Of a stretch of 64,000 bases of DNA, positions 1-9,099 are shown in pieces. The stretch comes from Pycnococcus provasolii (lineage: Eukaryota; Chlorophyta; Pseudoscourfieldiophyceae; Pseudoscourfieldiales). Numbering within the stretch: position 1 is the stretch's first letter; the number at the start of each line of letters is the position of its first letter. The stretch spans positions 372,001-436,000 of the forward strand of contig CP150556.1 in assembly GCA_049487715.1 (NCBI GenBank), in the 5' to 3' direction. Below the pieces are notes generated by a model. The model did no database searches and was not told the origin of the DNA. It saw only the letters and a list, made by a program, of their open reading frames with translations. The position numbers and the translations under genes were made by a program.

Positions 1-13
1 ACAACATAGACCT

Positions 14-808
14 TTACGTGGTCTTCTCCAGAGCACTTTGCATGGCAGAGTACACCTCCACGCCAACCTGTGCGACCGCGCGCTCGTAGTCGTCATTCGC
101 GGTGGAAGCCTTAGACTGGTACTCCGCGAGACCTTGCTTCACCATCTCCGGGTCAAGGTCTTCAAGCAAGACGCACTCTACGTATTAGAGTTTTAGTTCA
201 GAGAGATATGCACGTTTGTTTGTGTGTGTGTGTGTGTGATGTTCGTACAGCGTGAGTTTTTTGAAACAATCACAAGAAAAGAAAGCAAAAAGACAAAAAA
301 AAAAGAGGTATTGAGACGTACCCTGCGCCACGACGTCCGCCTGTCCATTAGCGTGCACGAACGCGAATCCGCCGTTAATAAAGTAGTTTGTAACGTCAGT
401 GTCCCGCGTCTTGTGCACCTGCAGCACGCCCGGCTTGAGCTGCGCCACCGTGGGGACGTGGCCCGGAAGCACGCCAAAGTCGCCGGTGGAAGCCGGCGCG
501 AGCACCATGTCCACTTCCTCGCGACTGTACACCGCCTGGTGCGGGAGCTGCAGGCTGAACGTGACCTTTTCCGGTATGGGCAGCGGCGTTCCGTCCTCGG
601 CCGTGGCTGCTGGCGCGTTTCCGTAGTCTCCCTGGAAGGTGGGCGGGTCGAGTCCGCTGGGCGCCACATCCATGAATTTGGGCAGGTATGCCTTGCTTCC
701 CACGGATGCCTCGGAGCCCTCAGCGAATAAGTTTGCTGCCGAGGTGCGCATTGCTCGCTGGTGTGGTAAGGTTGCTGCCCCTATGCGCCTGAGCATGGTA
801 CCCAGCAT
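14..808 (-). CDS. ATP16: Mitochondrial F1Fo ATP synthase delta (bacterial epsilon-type) subunit, two exons
   Basis: Central-stalk subunit of mitochondrial ATP synthase, in the matrix-facing F1 sector. Exon 1 (808 down to 322) starts with a basic, amphipathic mitochondrial leader and then carries the ATP-synthase epsilon N-terminal sandwich domain (motifs FSLQLPHQAVYS, GDFGVLPGHVPTVAQL, FINGGFAFVHANGQADVVAQ). The open frame runs on into nonsense, but a GT donor at 321 and an AG acceptor at 179-178 join cleanly to exon 2 (177 down to 14). Exon 2 encodes the C-terminal helical hairpin and a TAA stop. The spliced product is 216 residues, normal for the family. The ATG at 808 is chosen because it begins the leader; the frame upstream is low-complexity. 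It is divergent from ELP3. Splicing is inferred from reading frame and homology. Confidence 0.9.
178..321 (-). other. Intron of the ATP synthase delta gene
   Basis: A 144-bp GT-AG intron inferred from the break in the conserved reading frame. On the coding strand it begins GTACGT, contains T-rich and (CA)n tracts and ends CGTAG. It interrupts a Glu codon (phase 1). Confidence 0.85.
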
Positions 809-1070
809 GGCGACGCCTGGAAGACGGAGGGAGTGAAAACCCTCGCACGCACGCACGCACGCGAGGAGAGAAAACAGCCGGGGACGAATACGAGCCCGAG
901 GCGAGGCGAGGCGGCTGAACCGGGGTCCCCTCCCTGCACTCCTCCTCCTGCCACCTGAGGCCTGGGGGGCCCGGGCATTGAAGAGGGCCCTTCCTACCCT
1001 AACCCCCAACTCCATCCCCCGGAAGTTAGTTAAGGTTTAGGGGTTCACTTTTGTCCGTTCCCTCCTTTCC
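809..1070. promoter_or_regulatory. Bidirectional promoter region ATP synthase delta / ELP3
   Basis: The 262 bp between the start codons of two divergent genes must hold both promoters and 5' UTRs. It contains a (GCAC)n-like microsatellite around 844-862 and short telomere-like words (CCCTAACCCCC near 1002, GGTTTAGGGG near 1033). No TATA box is evident. Confidence 0.5.
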
Positions 1071-3482
1071 ATGTCTGCGCCGCCGCCGCCGCCGCCTGCG
1101 GTGCACCACGCGCGCCCGAGGTTCACGCGCGACCCCGCGCTCTTCGCCGTCACCAACGGGCAGTGCGCCGAGCAGTGCGACGAAATTTACCACTACACGG
1201 ACCTCGAGGACATATTCAGGCACTGGGACACGCTCATACCGGAAGACCAGCTCGCGTTCTTCCAGGAAATGGTCACATTCCTGCACAACCTCAAGAAACA
1301 GTACACGTGCGAGGCGGACCTCACGTCGGCGATGATCGTCATGCGCAAAAAGTTCAAATCAATACCCAAAAAGTCACAGCTGCTGTACGCGTACAACACG
1401 CTCGTCGCGTCCACGCCGAACTTTCAGCAGCGTTCCGACCTGCTTGCGCACCTCACAAAAAAGGCTTCCAAGTCCAACTCCGGCGTGCTTGTGATCACCG
1501 TGCTGACAAGCCCCACGCCGACGCTCAGCGACGGCACGAAGCAGAGGTTCTCGTGCGCGTGGAACTGCTACTACTGCCCGAACGAGCCGGGGCAGCCGCG
1601 CAGCTATCTGCACGACGAGCCTGCGGTGATGCGAGCGAACGCCAACGGCTTCGACCCCGTGATGCAGTTCCACGACCGTGCGGGCACGCTTGCGTACAAC
1701 GGACATCCGGTGGACAAAATCGAGATCCTCATTCTCGGTGGCACGTGGTGCAGCTACCCGCGTCAGTACCAGGAGGAGTTTGTTCGTGACCTGTTCTTCT
1801 CGGCCAACACGTTCTACGAGCGGCAGAAGCGGCCGCGACACAGCCTTGCGGAGGAAATCGCACTCAACGAGAAGGCAGCATGCAAGATCATCGGCGTGAC
1901 GCTCGAGACGAGGCCTGACACCATCGACGCGGAGGAAATACGGCGCTTCCGCATGCTCGGATGCACGCGCGTACAGCTGGGGATCCAGCACACCGACGAC
2001 GCGGTGCTGACGCGAGTCAACCGAGGACATACGACGGACCACAGCCGAACGGCCATACGAAGACTCAAGGATGCGGGCTTCAAGGTGGACGTGCACCTCA
2101 TGCCTTGCTTGCCAGGTGCAGACCCGTCGGCTGACATGGCGATGTTCGACGACGTGCTGTACGACCACACGCTGAGCGCGGACCAGTGGAAGATCTACCC
2201 ATGCGAGATTACGCCGTGGACGGTGATCGAAAAGTGGTACAAGGAGGGGACGTACAAGCCGTACGGTGCGGACCAGCTCATGCATGTGCTCCGATACGTG
2301 CTGCGGCGCGTTCACCCCTGGATTCGCCTCAACCGCGTCATCCGCGACATCCCCACGCAGTACATTCTCGGTGGTTGTGTGACGTCGCCAAACATGAGGC
2401 AGGACGTCGATGCGGTGATGCGCAAGGCGGGGGAGTTCTGCAACGACATACGAAGCCGCGAAGTGCTCGACGACGCCGAGGCGAGTTCGACGAGCGAGCT
2501 TGTGGAAAGGCGCCACGTCGCAAGCCACCGCGTGGAGTACTTTCTCAGCTTCGAGACGCCGAGCCGCGACAAAATTGCAGGCTTCCTGAGGCTGCGCCTG
2601 CCTGACACGGAGCCGCCGGAACGCGGCGACGAGAACGGTGACGACGTAGCATCAAAATTTCCCGACGAAGGAAACGTGCAACCCTTCCCCGAGCTGAAGG
2701 GCTGTGCTTTGATCCGTGAGTTGCACGTCTACGGACCGCTTGTTACCGCGCTGTTCCCGGGCGAGGAGAACGGCGCCGTGGCTGCAAAATCGTCGAGCGC
2801 GATGGCACTCGCGAGGGCGACGAGCGCGGCAATTGCGGCAGGTGCTACTTCGGTCTGGAGTGACGGACGTTCCTTTCGCAGTGCCTGGATTGACCGCAGC
2901 AGACAAAATAAGCCGCCCGCAGACGCCGCCGCGGCTGCGGCGGTGGCAGCGGCGGCGGTGGCAGCGGCGCCTGAGGCGGCAATGCCTCCTGTCGCGGCCG
3001 CGGCGGCACCTGAGGCGGCAATGCCTCCTGTCGCGGCCGCGGCAGCCGCGGCGGCGGGGACGTCACAAGCTCCGCTAACAAAGAGCCAGCGCCGAAAGGA
3101 GCGACGTCTGCAAGGTCAGGCGTCGCCTTCGCCTTCTCCACCGCCACGTCGCTCGCGTGTGGCTGGCGAAGCGAAGCCTCGTGAGGCTGCACAGCATCGT
3201 GGGATTGGTCGAAGGCTGATGGATCGTGCAGAGAAGCTTGCGAAAATGCACGGCTACCGCAAGATCGCGGTCATCTCTGGCGTGGGCGCGCGGCACTACT
3301 ACCGCCGCCTCGGTTATCACGACGACGGCGGCGAGGGACAGTACCTTGTGAAGTATCTAGACGACACGCGCAGCACGTGGCGGTCATGGTTTTTTCAGCT
3401 GCTACAAATCGCACTGGGTTTTGTGCTCGCACTCGTAGCATTTCGACTGCGCGACCTTTTTGTTGTACCTTCAGTACCTTGA
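1071..3482 (+). CDS. ELP3: Elongator complex protein 3 (tRNA-modifying radical SAM/acetyltransferase) with C-terminal membrane anchor
   Basis: ELP3 is the catalytic subunit of Elongator, which adds cm5U-type modifications to wobble uridine of tRNA. The 803-residue frame has an N-terminal ELP3 helical domain, a radical SAM core with CxxxCxxC at C162, C166 and C169, the ETRPD and RGHT motifs, and a GNAT domain split around an Ala/Pro-rich insertion (about 615-680). The GNAT domain ends in KIAVISGVGARHYYRRLGY. Most ELP3 proteins are about 550 residues and stop soon after this motif. Here about 50 more residues follow, including a hydrophobic stretch (about 772-800, WFFQLLQIALGFVLALVAF) flanked by basic residues, which looks like a tail anchor. 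Animal/fungal ELP3 spaces its first two cluster cysteines more widely; this one has the classic CX3CX2C. The start is the first ATG in frame. Confidence 0.93.
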   Translation: MSAPPPPPPAVHHARPRFTRDPALFAVTNGQCAEQCDEIYHYTDLEDIFRHWDTLIPEDQLAFFQEMVTFLHNLKKQYTCEADLTSAMIVMRKKFKSIPKKSQLLYAYNTLVASTPNFQQRSDLLAHLTKKASKSNSGVLVITVLTSPTPTLSDGTKQRFSCAWNCYYCPNEPGQPRSYLHDEPAVMRANANGFDPVMQFHDRAGTLAYNGHPVDKIEILILGGTWCSYPRQYQEEFVRDLFFSANTFYERQKRPRHSLAEEIALNEKAACKIIGVTLETRPDTIDAEEIRRFRMLGCTRVQLGIQHTDDAVLTRVNRGHTTDHSRTAIRRLKDAGFKVDVHLMPCLPGADPSADMAMFDDVLYDHTLSADQWKIYPCEITPWTVIEKWYKEGTYKPYGADQLMHVLRYVLRRVHPWIRLNRVIRDIPTQYILGGCVTSPNMRQDVDAVMRKAGEFCNDIRSREVLDDAEASSTSELVERRHVASHRVEYFLSFETPSRDKIAGFLRLRLPDTEPPERGDENGDDVASKFPDEGNVQPFPELKGCALIRELHVYGPLVTALFPGEENGAVAAKSSSAMALARATSAAIAAGATSVWSDGRSFRSAWIDRSRQNKPPADAAAAAAVAAAAVAAAPEAAMPPVAAAAAPEAAMPPVAAAAAAAAGTSQAPLTKSQRRKERRLQGQASPSPSPPPRRSRVAGEAKPREAAQHRGIGRRLMDRAEKLAKMHGYRKIAVISGVGARHYYRRLGYHDDGGEGQYLVKYLDDTRSTWRSWFFQLLQIALGFVLALVAFRLRDLFVVPSVP
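2970..3047 (+). repeat. 39-bp tandem duplication inside ELP3
   Basis: Two adjacent copies of a 39-bp unit (CCTGAGGCGGCAATGCC...) encode a repeated 13-residue Pro-Glu-Ala-Met/Ala-rich peptide. The tract is in the linker inserted into the GNAT domain and looks like recent in-frame slippage. Confidence 0.8.
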
Positions 3483-3557
3483 GTTGTAATAAGAATTTGT
3501 ACTAACTATTGACGTCGTTTACAGCAAAGGTTTATCACTTTATCATGTACAGTGCGT

Positions 3558-3935
3558 TCATTGCGGCTGCGTGCTTGGCACCATCTCCAACACCGTGCAC
3601 GGCATGTTGCTCGCCTTGGTGCCCGGTCTCCTCGGCCCACGCTCGCTCATCTTCTTTTTGTATTCGTCGATTTCGTCCCTGAGCACGTCGGCAACTTGTT
3701 CCGACACCAAGAGGACCGCGACGTCCTCCCGCGACGAGAGGTCTCGGAAGGCTGTTTCCATGTCAGCTCGCGACGTTGTATTTGATACGACGAAGAAGTT
3801 TGGTCCTTGCGTGGCAGACGCGTCGCCAATGCCAGCGAGGAGATATCCGGATACGGTGTCAACGTCCGCCATGATTGCGAGCAGGCGTCCCGCCGACGCG
3901 TCGACGGTGCTGCGCGCGACGTCGTCCGTCTGCAT
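3558..3935 (-). CDS. VMA7: V-type proton ATPase subunit F
   Basis: Subunit F of the V1 sector of the vacuolar proton pump, part of the rotating central stalk. The 125-residue product has the family core: GRLLAIMADVDTVSGYLLAGIG, then NFFVV, the helix with METAFRDL, and the strand EDVAVLLVSEQVAD. The C-terminus ends at VLEMVPSTQPQ; family members usually continue about 15 residues after the VLEIPSK-like motif, so this one is slightly short. The ATG at 3935 begins MQTDDVARS and gives a normal N-terminus; the frame further upstream is antisense to PSMD9. It converges on ELP3 with 75 bp between stop codons and diverges from the PSMD9-like gene. Confidence 0.85.
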   Translation of the reverse strand: MQTDDVARSTVDASAGRLLAIMADVDTVSGYLLAGIGDASATQGPNFFVVSNTTSRADMETAFRDLSSREDVAVLLVSEQVADVLRDEIDEYKKKMSERGPRRPGTKASNMPCTVLEMVPSTQPQ

Positions 3936-4098
3936 CGATCGGCAGAGTGACGACCTGGAAGAAAAAATGAGGAGGGGGACGAGGGGGTCGCCTCGGGGGA
4001 TCCACCATAGGTCCATGCACGCCGGGTTTCTGCCCTCTCGCCCCCTCCCCAGTTCCCCCGCCCCCGCCGACGTTCGTTCTGTCTCGCGTCGAGGGGCG
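3936..4098. promoter_or_regulatory. Bidirectional promoter region V-ATPase F / PSMD9-like
   Basis: Only 163 bp separate the two divergent start codons. The interval is G-rich then C-rich (GAGGGGGACGAGGGGG; CCCCCTCCCC) with no clear TATA element. Confidence 0.45.
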
Positions 4099-4380
4099 AT
4101 GGCGGCGGGCGACGACGAAGGAAACCTGCGCGCGCGATTCAAGGAACTCGACAAGAAGCGCGCGAACCTCGAGCTCGAAATTGAAGTCGTCAGCAGCCGT
4201 CTAGAAACCACAAAGGGACAAAAGCTCGTAGACGACGAGGGATTCCCACGCGACGACGTCGACGTCTTCGCCATCCGAAACGACCGCGCGAAAGTCGCGC
4301 AGCTGCACGGCGACCATAAGCAAGTCACGCAGGAAATTGAGGCAGTCATGGCGAAGATTTTCGCTGGAGCCAAGGAATGA
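4099..4380 (+). CDS. PSMD9: 26S proteasome assembly chaperone PSMD9/Nas2 N-terminal domain protein (no PDZ)
   Basis: PSMD9/Nas2 binds the Rpt5 ATPase during assembly of the proteasome base. The 93-residue product matches the N-terminal helical domain: a coiled coil (LRARFKELDKKRANLELEIE) followed by the signature LVDDEGFPRDDVDVFAIRNDRAKV and LHGDHKQVTQEIEAVM. Human and yeast proteins are about 210-220 residues and carry a C-terminal PDZ domain. Here the frame stops after the helical domain, and only about 130 bp remain before the RRS1 3' end, so no PDZ exon fits. The chosen ATG lies just before the coiled coil and follows a pyrimidine-rich leader. An alternative is that the annotated stop reflects loss of the PDZ domain in this lineage. 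Confidence 0.85.
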   Translation: MAAGDDEGNLRARFKELDKKRANLELEIEVVSSRLETTKGQKLVDDEGFPRDDVDVFAIRNDRAKVAQLHGDHKQVTQEIEAVMAKIFAGAKE

Positions 4381-4509
4381 GGCAACGACGCCGTCTCTTG
4401 TTCTCTAGCATTGCATTATTTTGTGTGTGCGTGTAAAGTCCCTCAAAAACAAACAACCAATCAAAAAAAGAATGAATACAACACTTTATTGGTCAACATT
4501 TCACAAGCT

Positions 4510-5496
4510 TCAACCCTTCTTTTTCTTCTTCGGCGGTGTGCGTTTCTCCTTCCTACGCTCGAATGCCTTACGCTCGTATGCCTTCGCTTGTCTTCGCTCG
4601 TTCTCCATCTTACCAGCAGCCTTGTCCGAGTCGACGAGAACGTCGGAACGCTCACGCAAGATACGACCAACCGTCGCACGATTCGCCTGGCGGTCGGCGG
4701 AAAGGTCTGTGGCATCGATACGGCGCTGGCGCTTGCCCTCCAGTCGCAGAGCACCACCCTCCGATGTAGCGCCGTGCTTGCCAAGTCCCGCCGTCGCACG
4801 CTGCACCAGCGCTGCCGTCTGCGCGAGGTTGCCGCGGTCGCGCTTCGTGCCACGCTTCAAGCCGCCATCCAGGCTAGGAAGGCCGACACTTGCTCCTGCG
4901 CCGACGAGCGCCGACGCGGCGGCGGACCCTCCGGCACCCCCACTTCCTCTTGAAAGCAACACGTTGCGCTCTTGCTTGCGCGCGTTGTCCTTCGAGCGCT
5001 GCTTTCGCTCCTTCACGAGCGCGTTGAACGGGTCGGCACCCGCCTCGAGGCCGTCCTTTTCGCTGTGCTCGATGATGGCGATGTCGTTCGCGTCGTTCAC
5101 ACGTCCGTATCCGTGGCGTCGTCGCCATTCGCCCATCTGCTCGTCAAACACGAGCTTGGACCTCTTTCGACTTCTGATACCCTTCTCTTCCGCGAACTTC
5201 TCCCATCGCGTCTTCTGCTTTGGTTTCGGCAGCGGCTTTGTTCGTGGCAGCCTCTCCTCCGGGTCTGGCAGCCTGACGACGCGTCCGTTGGGCGCGGCGT
5301 CAGGTACGGTTGGCCTAATGAACAGGTCGCTGACGAGCGCCTGTACGAGTGTCCTTCCGTGTTTGAGTACGTATTCGTCAACGTCTTTGCTTGACTTTGG
5401 GTTATGCGCGTGCGGCGCGGGGTCGTACGCGAGCAAGTTGCCGGTGTCGAGCTCGAGCGTATCTGCGAGCTCGATATCTACATCGACGTCGTTCAT
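4510..5496 (-). CDS. RRS1: Ribosome biogenesis regulatory protein RRS1
   Basis: RRS1 is a nucleolar 60S assembly factor that works with Rpf2 to recruit the 5S RNP. The 328-residue product shows the order expected: an N-terminal acidic helix, DTGNLLAYDP, the RLPDPEERLPRTKPLPKPK segment, KTRWEKFAEEKGIRSRKRSKLVFDE, then EWRRRHGYGR, and a long basic C-terminal tail ending in a lysine run. The ATG at 5496 (MNDVDVD) is preferred. The open frame extends to an ATG at 5643, but that extension is built on a poly-C/poly-G tract and has no conserved content, so it is probably 5' UTR. It is convergent with PSMD9 and divergent from kinesin. Confidence 0.9.
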   Translation of the reverse strand: MNDVDVDIELADTLELDTGNLLAYDPAPHAHNPKSSKDVDEYVLKHGRTLVQALVSDLFIRPTVPDAAPNGRVVRLPDPEERLPRTKPLPKPKQKTRWEKFAEEKGIRSRKRSKLVFDEQMGEWRRRHGYGRVNDANDIAIIEHSEKDGLEAGADPFNALVKERKQRSKDNARKQERNVLLSRGSGGAGGSAAASALVGAGASVGLPSLDGGLKRGTKRDRGNLAQTAALVQRATAGLGKHGATSEGGALRLEGKRQRRIDATDLSADRQANRATVGRILRERSDVLVDSDKAAGKMENERRQAKAYERKAFERRKEKRTPPKKKKKG

Positions 5497-5918
5497 CTCG
5501 CTAAACGACGATATAAGAAGGCCCGACAAAACGGCGAGGGAGGGAGGGGGTGATGGAGGGAGGGAGGCGCCGCCGCCAGGGCACCCCCCCCCCCCCTCCA
5601 CCTGGCTGCCTGGGGCCGGGGCTGACAGGAGAAAGAAGGCCACCTAGGACATTCGGAAAAACGGAGGTTCCTTCAGGTTTTAGGTAATAAACCTGGATAG
5701 TTACAGAAATCCGGGGATGGAAGAAAACGAGGTTAGTTAGGGGTTAGACGGAGTCGGGCTAAGGGTAAACCTTTAGGGGTTTGGTCGGTGAAGGTGGTCC
5801 TCTTTGGCGCGCGCCCTTCCCCTTTCCCCTTTCCCCCCCGGTCATCCTTGGCAACTTCGCGTTCGCATTGGCAAGGCGTCACGTGGTTGTTCACCAGGCC
5901 AACACCACATAACATAAC
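5497..5918. promoter_or_regulatory. Intergenic region between RRS1 and kinesin-14
   Basis: The 422 bp between divergent start codons contain a 14-base C run near 5584-5597 and several G/T-rich words resembling degenerate telomere repeat (GTTAGTTAGGGGTTAG near 5733, TTTAGGGGTTTGG near 5770). The word AAACCTGGATAG at 5690-5701 recurs in the tandem repeat near 42.97 kb. No gene is seen. Confidence 0.4.
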
Positions 5919-8903
5919 ATGCCCACGACGCGTTCCTCCGTCGCCGCACAGCTTAACGGCGGTGGCTTAACGGCGCCTCTCTCTCGCTCTTCTGCGAAAA
6001 CTAATAATAAGGCGAAAAATAAGGATGCCACTTCAACGGCCACCTTGACTTCGCCTCTCGATGACGAACTCGCAGCCATCTCAGCGCCTCTCTCATGGGG
6101 GGACGCGCCAGTCGCACAGCCACCCGCACCGGCCGGCGTTCCGAGGCTCGCCTTGCCTCAAACGACGCAACCTGCACTCAGTCACCCGCGCGTCTCGTAC
6201 GGGGGGGAGAGCCACGCAACCACCACCACCGGCGACGGACTTTCCAGTGACGACGACGAAATCATACCCACGAGACCACCGAGCAGCCCGCTCGGTGCAC
6301 TACCTGCGCTTGCAACGCTACCACCGCGCACGGCGCCGGCGAGGCCGCCGCCGAGCCCAAGCCGAAGGCCGCCCACCTCGCGCCTGAATACACCAAGCGG
6401 ACGTGCTCTGCAGGAGCAGGCACCGCCGCTGCGACCGGAGCAGCTGTTTGGGCCCACGGGGTCGTCCGATGCAGCAGAACGCATGGTGCTGGACACGAAC
6501 AACCGCGCGACGTTCCACGGCGTGGCGAATCAGCGCACAGCCACAGCGGGCATGGCGTCGACGAGCCAACGCCCGTCGACGTTCGGTTTCCTGCACTCTG
6601 CGCGCCCGCCTCCCGCAACCGCACGCGTGCCGACGACTGAGGAAAATGCCGTCTTCGCTGCACAGTGGCTGCGCGTGCGCGAGCGAATTGGCAACGCCTC
6701 AAGCCTGCTCAACGGCGTCGAAGGTGTTGTCACCGAGCTAGAGGCTGTTGCAAAAGACCGCGTGCGATCACTTGCCGACGAGCGTGCTGCACTGCGCAGT
6801 GCGACCGAGGCGGCGCGCTCGACTGGTTACATTCCTCCAGAGCTGCACGGAGTCTCGTTTCTCGAAGCACGTCTCGCGGAAACGCGTGACGAGGTGGCAA
6901 CGCTGAGGCAGACTGTGATGACGCTCGAGGCAGAAAAGGTGCGATTGGAGGCGCGGTTGGCTGAGCTTGAGCAACACACGGCGGGACCAAGTGCGGAGGC
7001 TTACCTTGCACTCACATCGCGCGTGGAACGGGACGTTGGATACCTCACGGAGGAGCTGTCCCACCTCAAGGATGTGCACGCGGACACGGTGAGGAAGCTT
7101 GAGGAGGAGGCGAGGAAACGCGTCGAAGCGGAGTCGAAGTTGATACAGCTCGACGAATCGGGCGAATTGCTCACCGCGAGCCGTAAGAGGGAGGCGGAGA
7201 TGGAGAAAGAATGCGAGGAGATGGAGGCAGAGCTTGCAGAGGTCACAGAGAAGCTGCAGACGGCATCGGTCGCATCGGCAGAAGCTGAACGAAAGATCTT
7301 GAAGTTGCACGAAGAGCTCGATCAGGCTCGCCAATCGGCAACCGATGATGTCGCCGCAGCGGCAGCCGCCGCGCGTGCGGAAGGAGTGGAAGCCATGGAC
7401 ACGAAAGCACAGGCGGCGCTGACTGCGGCAATTGAAAAGGAGCGCGCGACAGCGCGCGAGCACGAGAATGAGCTTTCTGCGGCTGTGGCGGAGGCTGATG
7501 CGAGAACGGACGAAGTGCGTACGCAGTACGAGGCGAAATTCGAGAAATTCGAACAGGATATGGAACGAGTTGCGGCGGTCAATGCACGGAATGTGGAGCT
7601 TGAGAAGCAACTTGCGGCGGCCATTGCGCAATATGACGTTGAGCTATACAGGCGCAAGGCTCTGCACGACGAACTCGTGAATATTAAGGGATCGATACGC
7701 GTATTCTGCCGCATGCGCCCACTCCTCGCATTCGAGCGCCAAAGGCTTGAGTCATCGGCGGCGAGTGGTGATGTGAGCGAGGTGGTGCTCAACCTGAAGG
7801 ATGATACCATCGGAACTCTTGATGCTGGTCGCAATACGAATCCAGAGCGTACATTCGAGCTTGACAAGGTGTTCGGACCAGCGGCGACGCAGTCTGACGT
7901 CTTCGACGAGGTAGAGCCGCTCGTGACGAGCGTTCTCGACGGGTACAATGTTTGCATCTTCGCGTATGGTCAGACAGGAAGTGGAAAGACGTTCACCATG
8001 GACGGAACGAAGGAGGCTCCTGGCGTGAACCTCAACTCGATTGAGCGTCTGTTCGAAATTGTTTCGCAGCGTTCGTTGGGAGGAGCATTCGACGTTACCG
8101 TGACATTCTCCGCGATTGAGGTGTACAACGAAGGGATCTACGACCTGCTAAGCGCACGTGCCGGAAATCGCTCAGCTCTTGGAAGTCGTGCATCGACTCC
8201 CGCGCCATTCGGCGAGGGCGCCGAGGAATCTACGAATAAGGTGGACGTGCGTCTCACTCGCGATGGTGGCGTGTACTTGCCTGGCTTGACTGAGACGGTT
8301 GTTTCAGATTCGAATGTCGCGCGCAACCTCATAGAGCATGCCAAGTCTAATCGAGCAACGGCAGGGACTAGCATGAATGAGCATTCGAGCCGTAGTCACC
8401 TGGTGCTCACTTTCACGGTGACGGTGACCTCTTCAACATCACCGGCACTTGCGGAAGAGCCATCCTTCTCTCGATCACCGAGCCCCGCGCCTTGGGCGAG
8501 CGGGTCGAAGAAGAAGAAGGAGAAAAAGGAGGAACCATCTCCAAGCTCGACTCAGACAACGGTGGCAAAGCTTAACCTGATTGATCTCGCCGGATCTGAG
8601 CGTGTCTCCAAAAGCGAGGCGCAGGGTGAGCGTCTCAAGGAGGCAACGCACATCAATAAGAGCTTGAGCGCTCTCGGCGATGTCATCAATGCACTCGGCG
8701 AAAAGGCACCGCACGTGCCATTCCGCAACAGTCGCCTGACACATTTGCTTGCAGACAGCCTGAGTGGCAACTCCAAGCTTGCTATGTTCGTGAACATTTC
8801 ACCGGCAAGCGACTGCATACGAGAGACAAACTCGAGCCTTGAGTTTGGAAAACGCGCGAGGAGCGTACATCTTGGACCCGCAAGCAAGAATATGCAAGGC
8901 TAA
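5919..8903 (+). CDS. Kinesin-14 (C-terminal minus-end-directed motor)
   Basis: A 994-residue kinesin with its motor at the C-terminus, the hallmark of the minus-end-directed kinesin-14 family (Ncd/KIFC/plant ATK) that crosslinks and focuses spindle or cytoplasmic microtubules. Residues 1-230 are Pro/Ser/Thr-rich and disordered. Residues about 240-585 are Glu/Ala/Lys-rich coiled coil. The neck-motor junction NIKGSIRVFCRMRP is near 586, with the P-loop FAYGQTGSGKT at about 680, switch I NEHSSRSH, and switch II LIDLAGSE followed by the INKSLSALGDVI and VPFRNSRLT motifs. A Ser/Lys-rich insertion (about 845-880) precedes switch II. All nucleotide-binding motifs look intact. The ATG is the first in frame after the RRS1 intergenic region. 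Confidence 0.94.
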   Translation: MPTTRSSVAAQLNGGGLTAPLSRSSAKTNNKAKNKDATSTATLTSPLDDELAAISAPLSWGDAPVAQPPAPAGVPRLALPQTTQPALSHPRVSYGGESHATTTTGDGLSSDDDEIIPTRPPSSPLGALPALATLPPRTAPARPPPSPSRRPPTSRLNTPSGRALQEQAPPLRPEQLFGPTGSSDAAERMVLDTNNRATFHGVANQRTATAGMASTSQRPSTFGFLHSARPPPATARVPTTEENAVFAAQWLRVRERIGNASSLLNGVEGVVTELEAVAKDRVRSLADERAALRSATEAARSTGYIPPELHGVSFLEARLAETRDEVATLRQTVMTLEAEKVRLEARLAELEQHTAGPSAEAYLALTSRVERDVGYLTEELSHLKDVHADTVRKLEEEARKRVEAESKLIQLDESGELLTASRKREAEMEKECEEMEAELAEVTEKLQTASVASAEAERKILKLHEELDQARQSATDDVAAAAAAARAEGVEAMDTKAQAALTAAIEKERATAREHENELSAAVAEADARTDEVRTQYEAKFEKFEQDMERVAAVNARNVELEKQLAAAIAQYDVELYRRKALHDELVNIKGSIRVFCRMRPLLAFERQRLESSAASGDVSEVVLNLKDDTIGTLDAGRNTNPERTFELDKVFGPAATQSDVFDEVEPLVTSVLDGYNVCIFAYGQTGSGKTFTMDGTKEAPGVNLNSIERLFEIVSQRSLGGAFDVTVTFSAIEVYNEGIYDLLSARAGNRSALGSRASTPAPFGEGAEESTNKVDVRLTRDGGVYLPGLTETVVSDSNVARNLIEHAKSNRATAGTSMNEHSSRSHLVLTFTVTVTSSTSPALAEEPSFSRSPSPAPWASGSKKKKEKKEEPSPSSTQTTVAKLNLIDLAGSERVSKSEAQGERLKEATHINKSLSALGDVINALGEKAPHVPFRNSRLTHLLADSLSGNSKLAMFVNISPASDCIRETNSSLEFGKRARSVHLGPASKNMQG

Positions 8904-9099
8904 AGGGCATTTGGAGATGCCATTTTTCTCATTGATATCATTCCAAAGGAACGATTTGTTGCACTGTATGTAAACCATTTGCAGTAACTTTAATATGTGT
9001 TGATTTATTTATTTTTTCAACAGGGTGGGATGTCGTTGTGTGTGTCGTGTGTTGTCAAAATAAATTCATTACTTACAAAGTTTGCACAGCCAGCCTTCA

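Noticed and set aside
1374-2528. Long minus-strand open frame opposite ELP3
   Set aside because: It is fully antisense to conserved ELP3 codons; high GC content leaves few stops on the opposite strand. No domain is recognisable.
3936-4385. Minus-strand extension of the V-ATPase F frame across PSMD9
   Set aside because: The upstream part is antisense to PSMD9 and has no V-ATPase character; the family N-terminus begins at 3935.
6768-7631. Minus-strand frame with Cys/Arg/Leu-rich product
   Set aside because: Shadow of the kinesin coiled coil; composition is the usual antisense of Glu/Ala/Lys codons.
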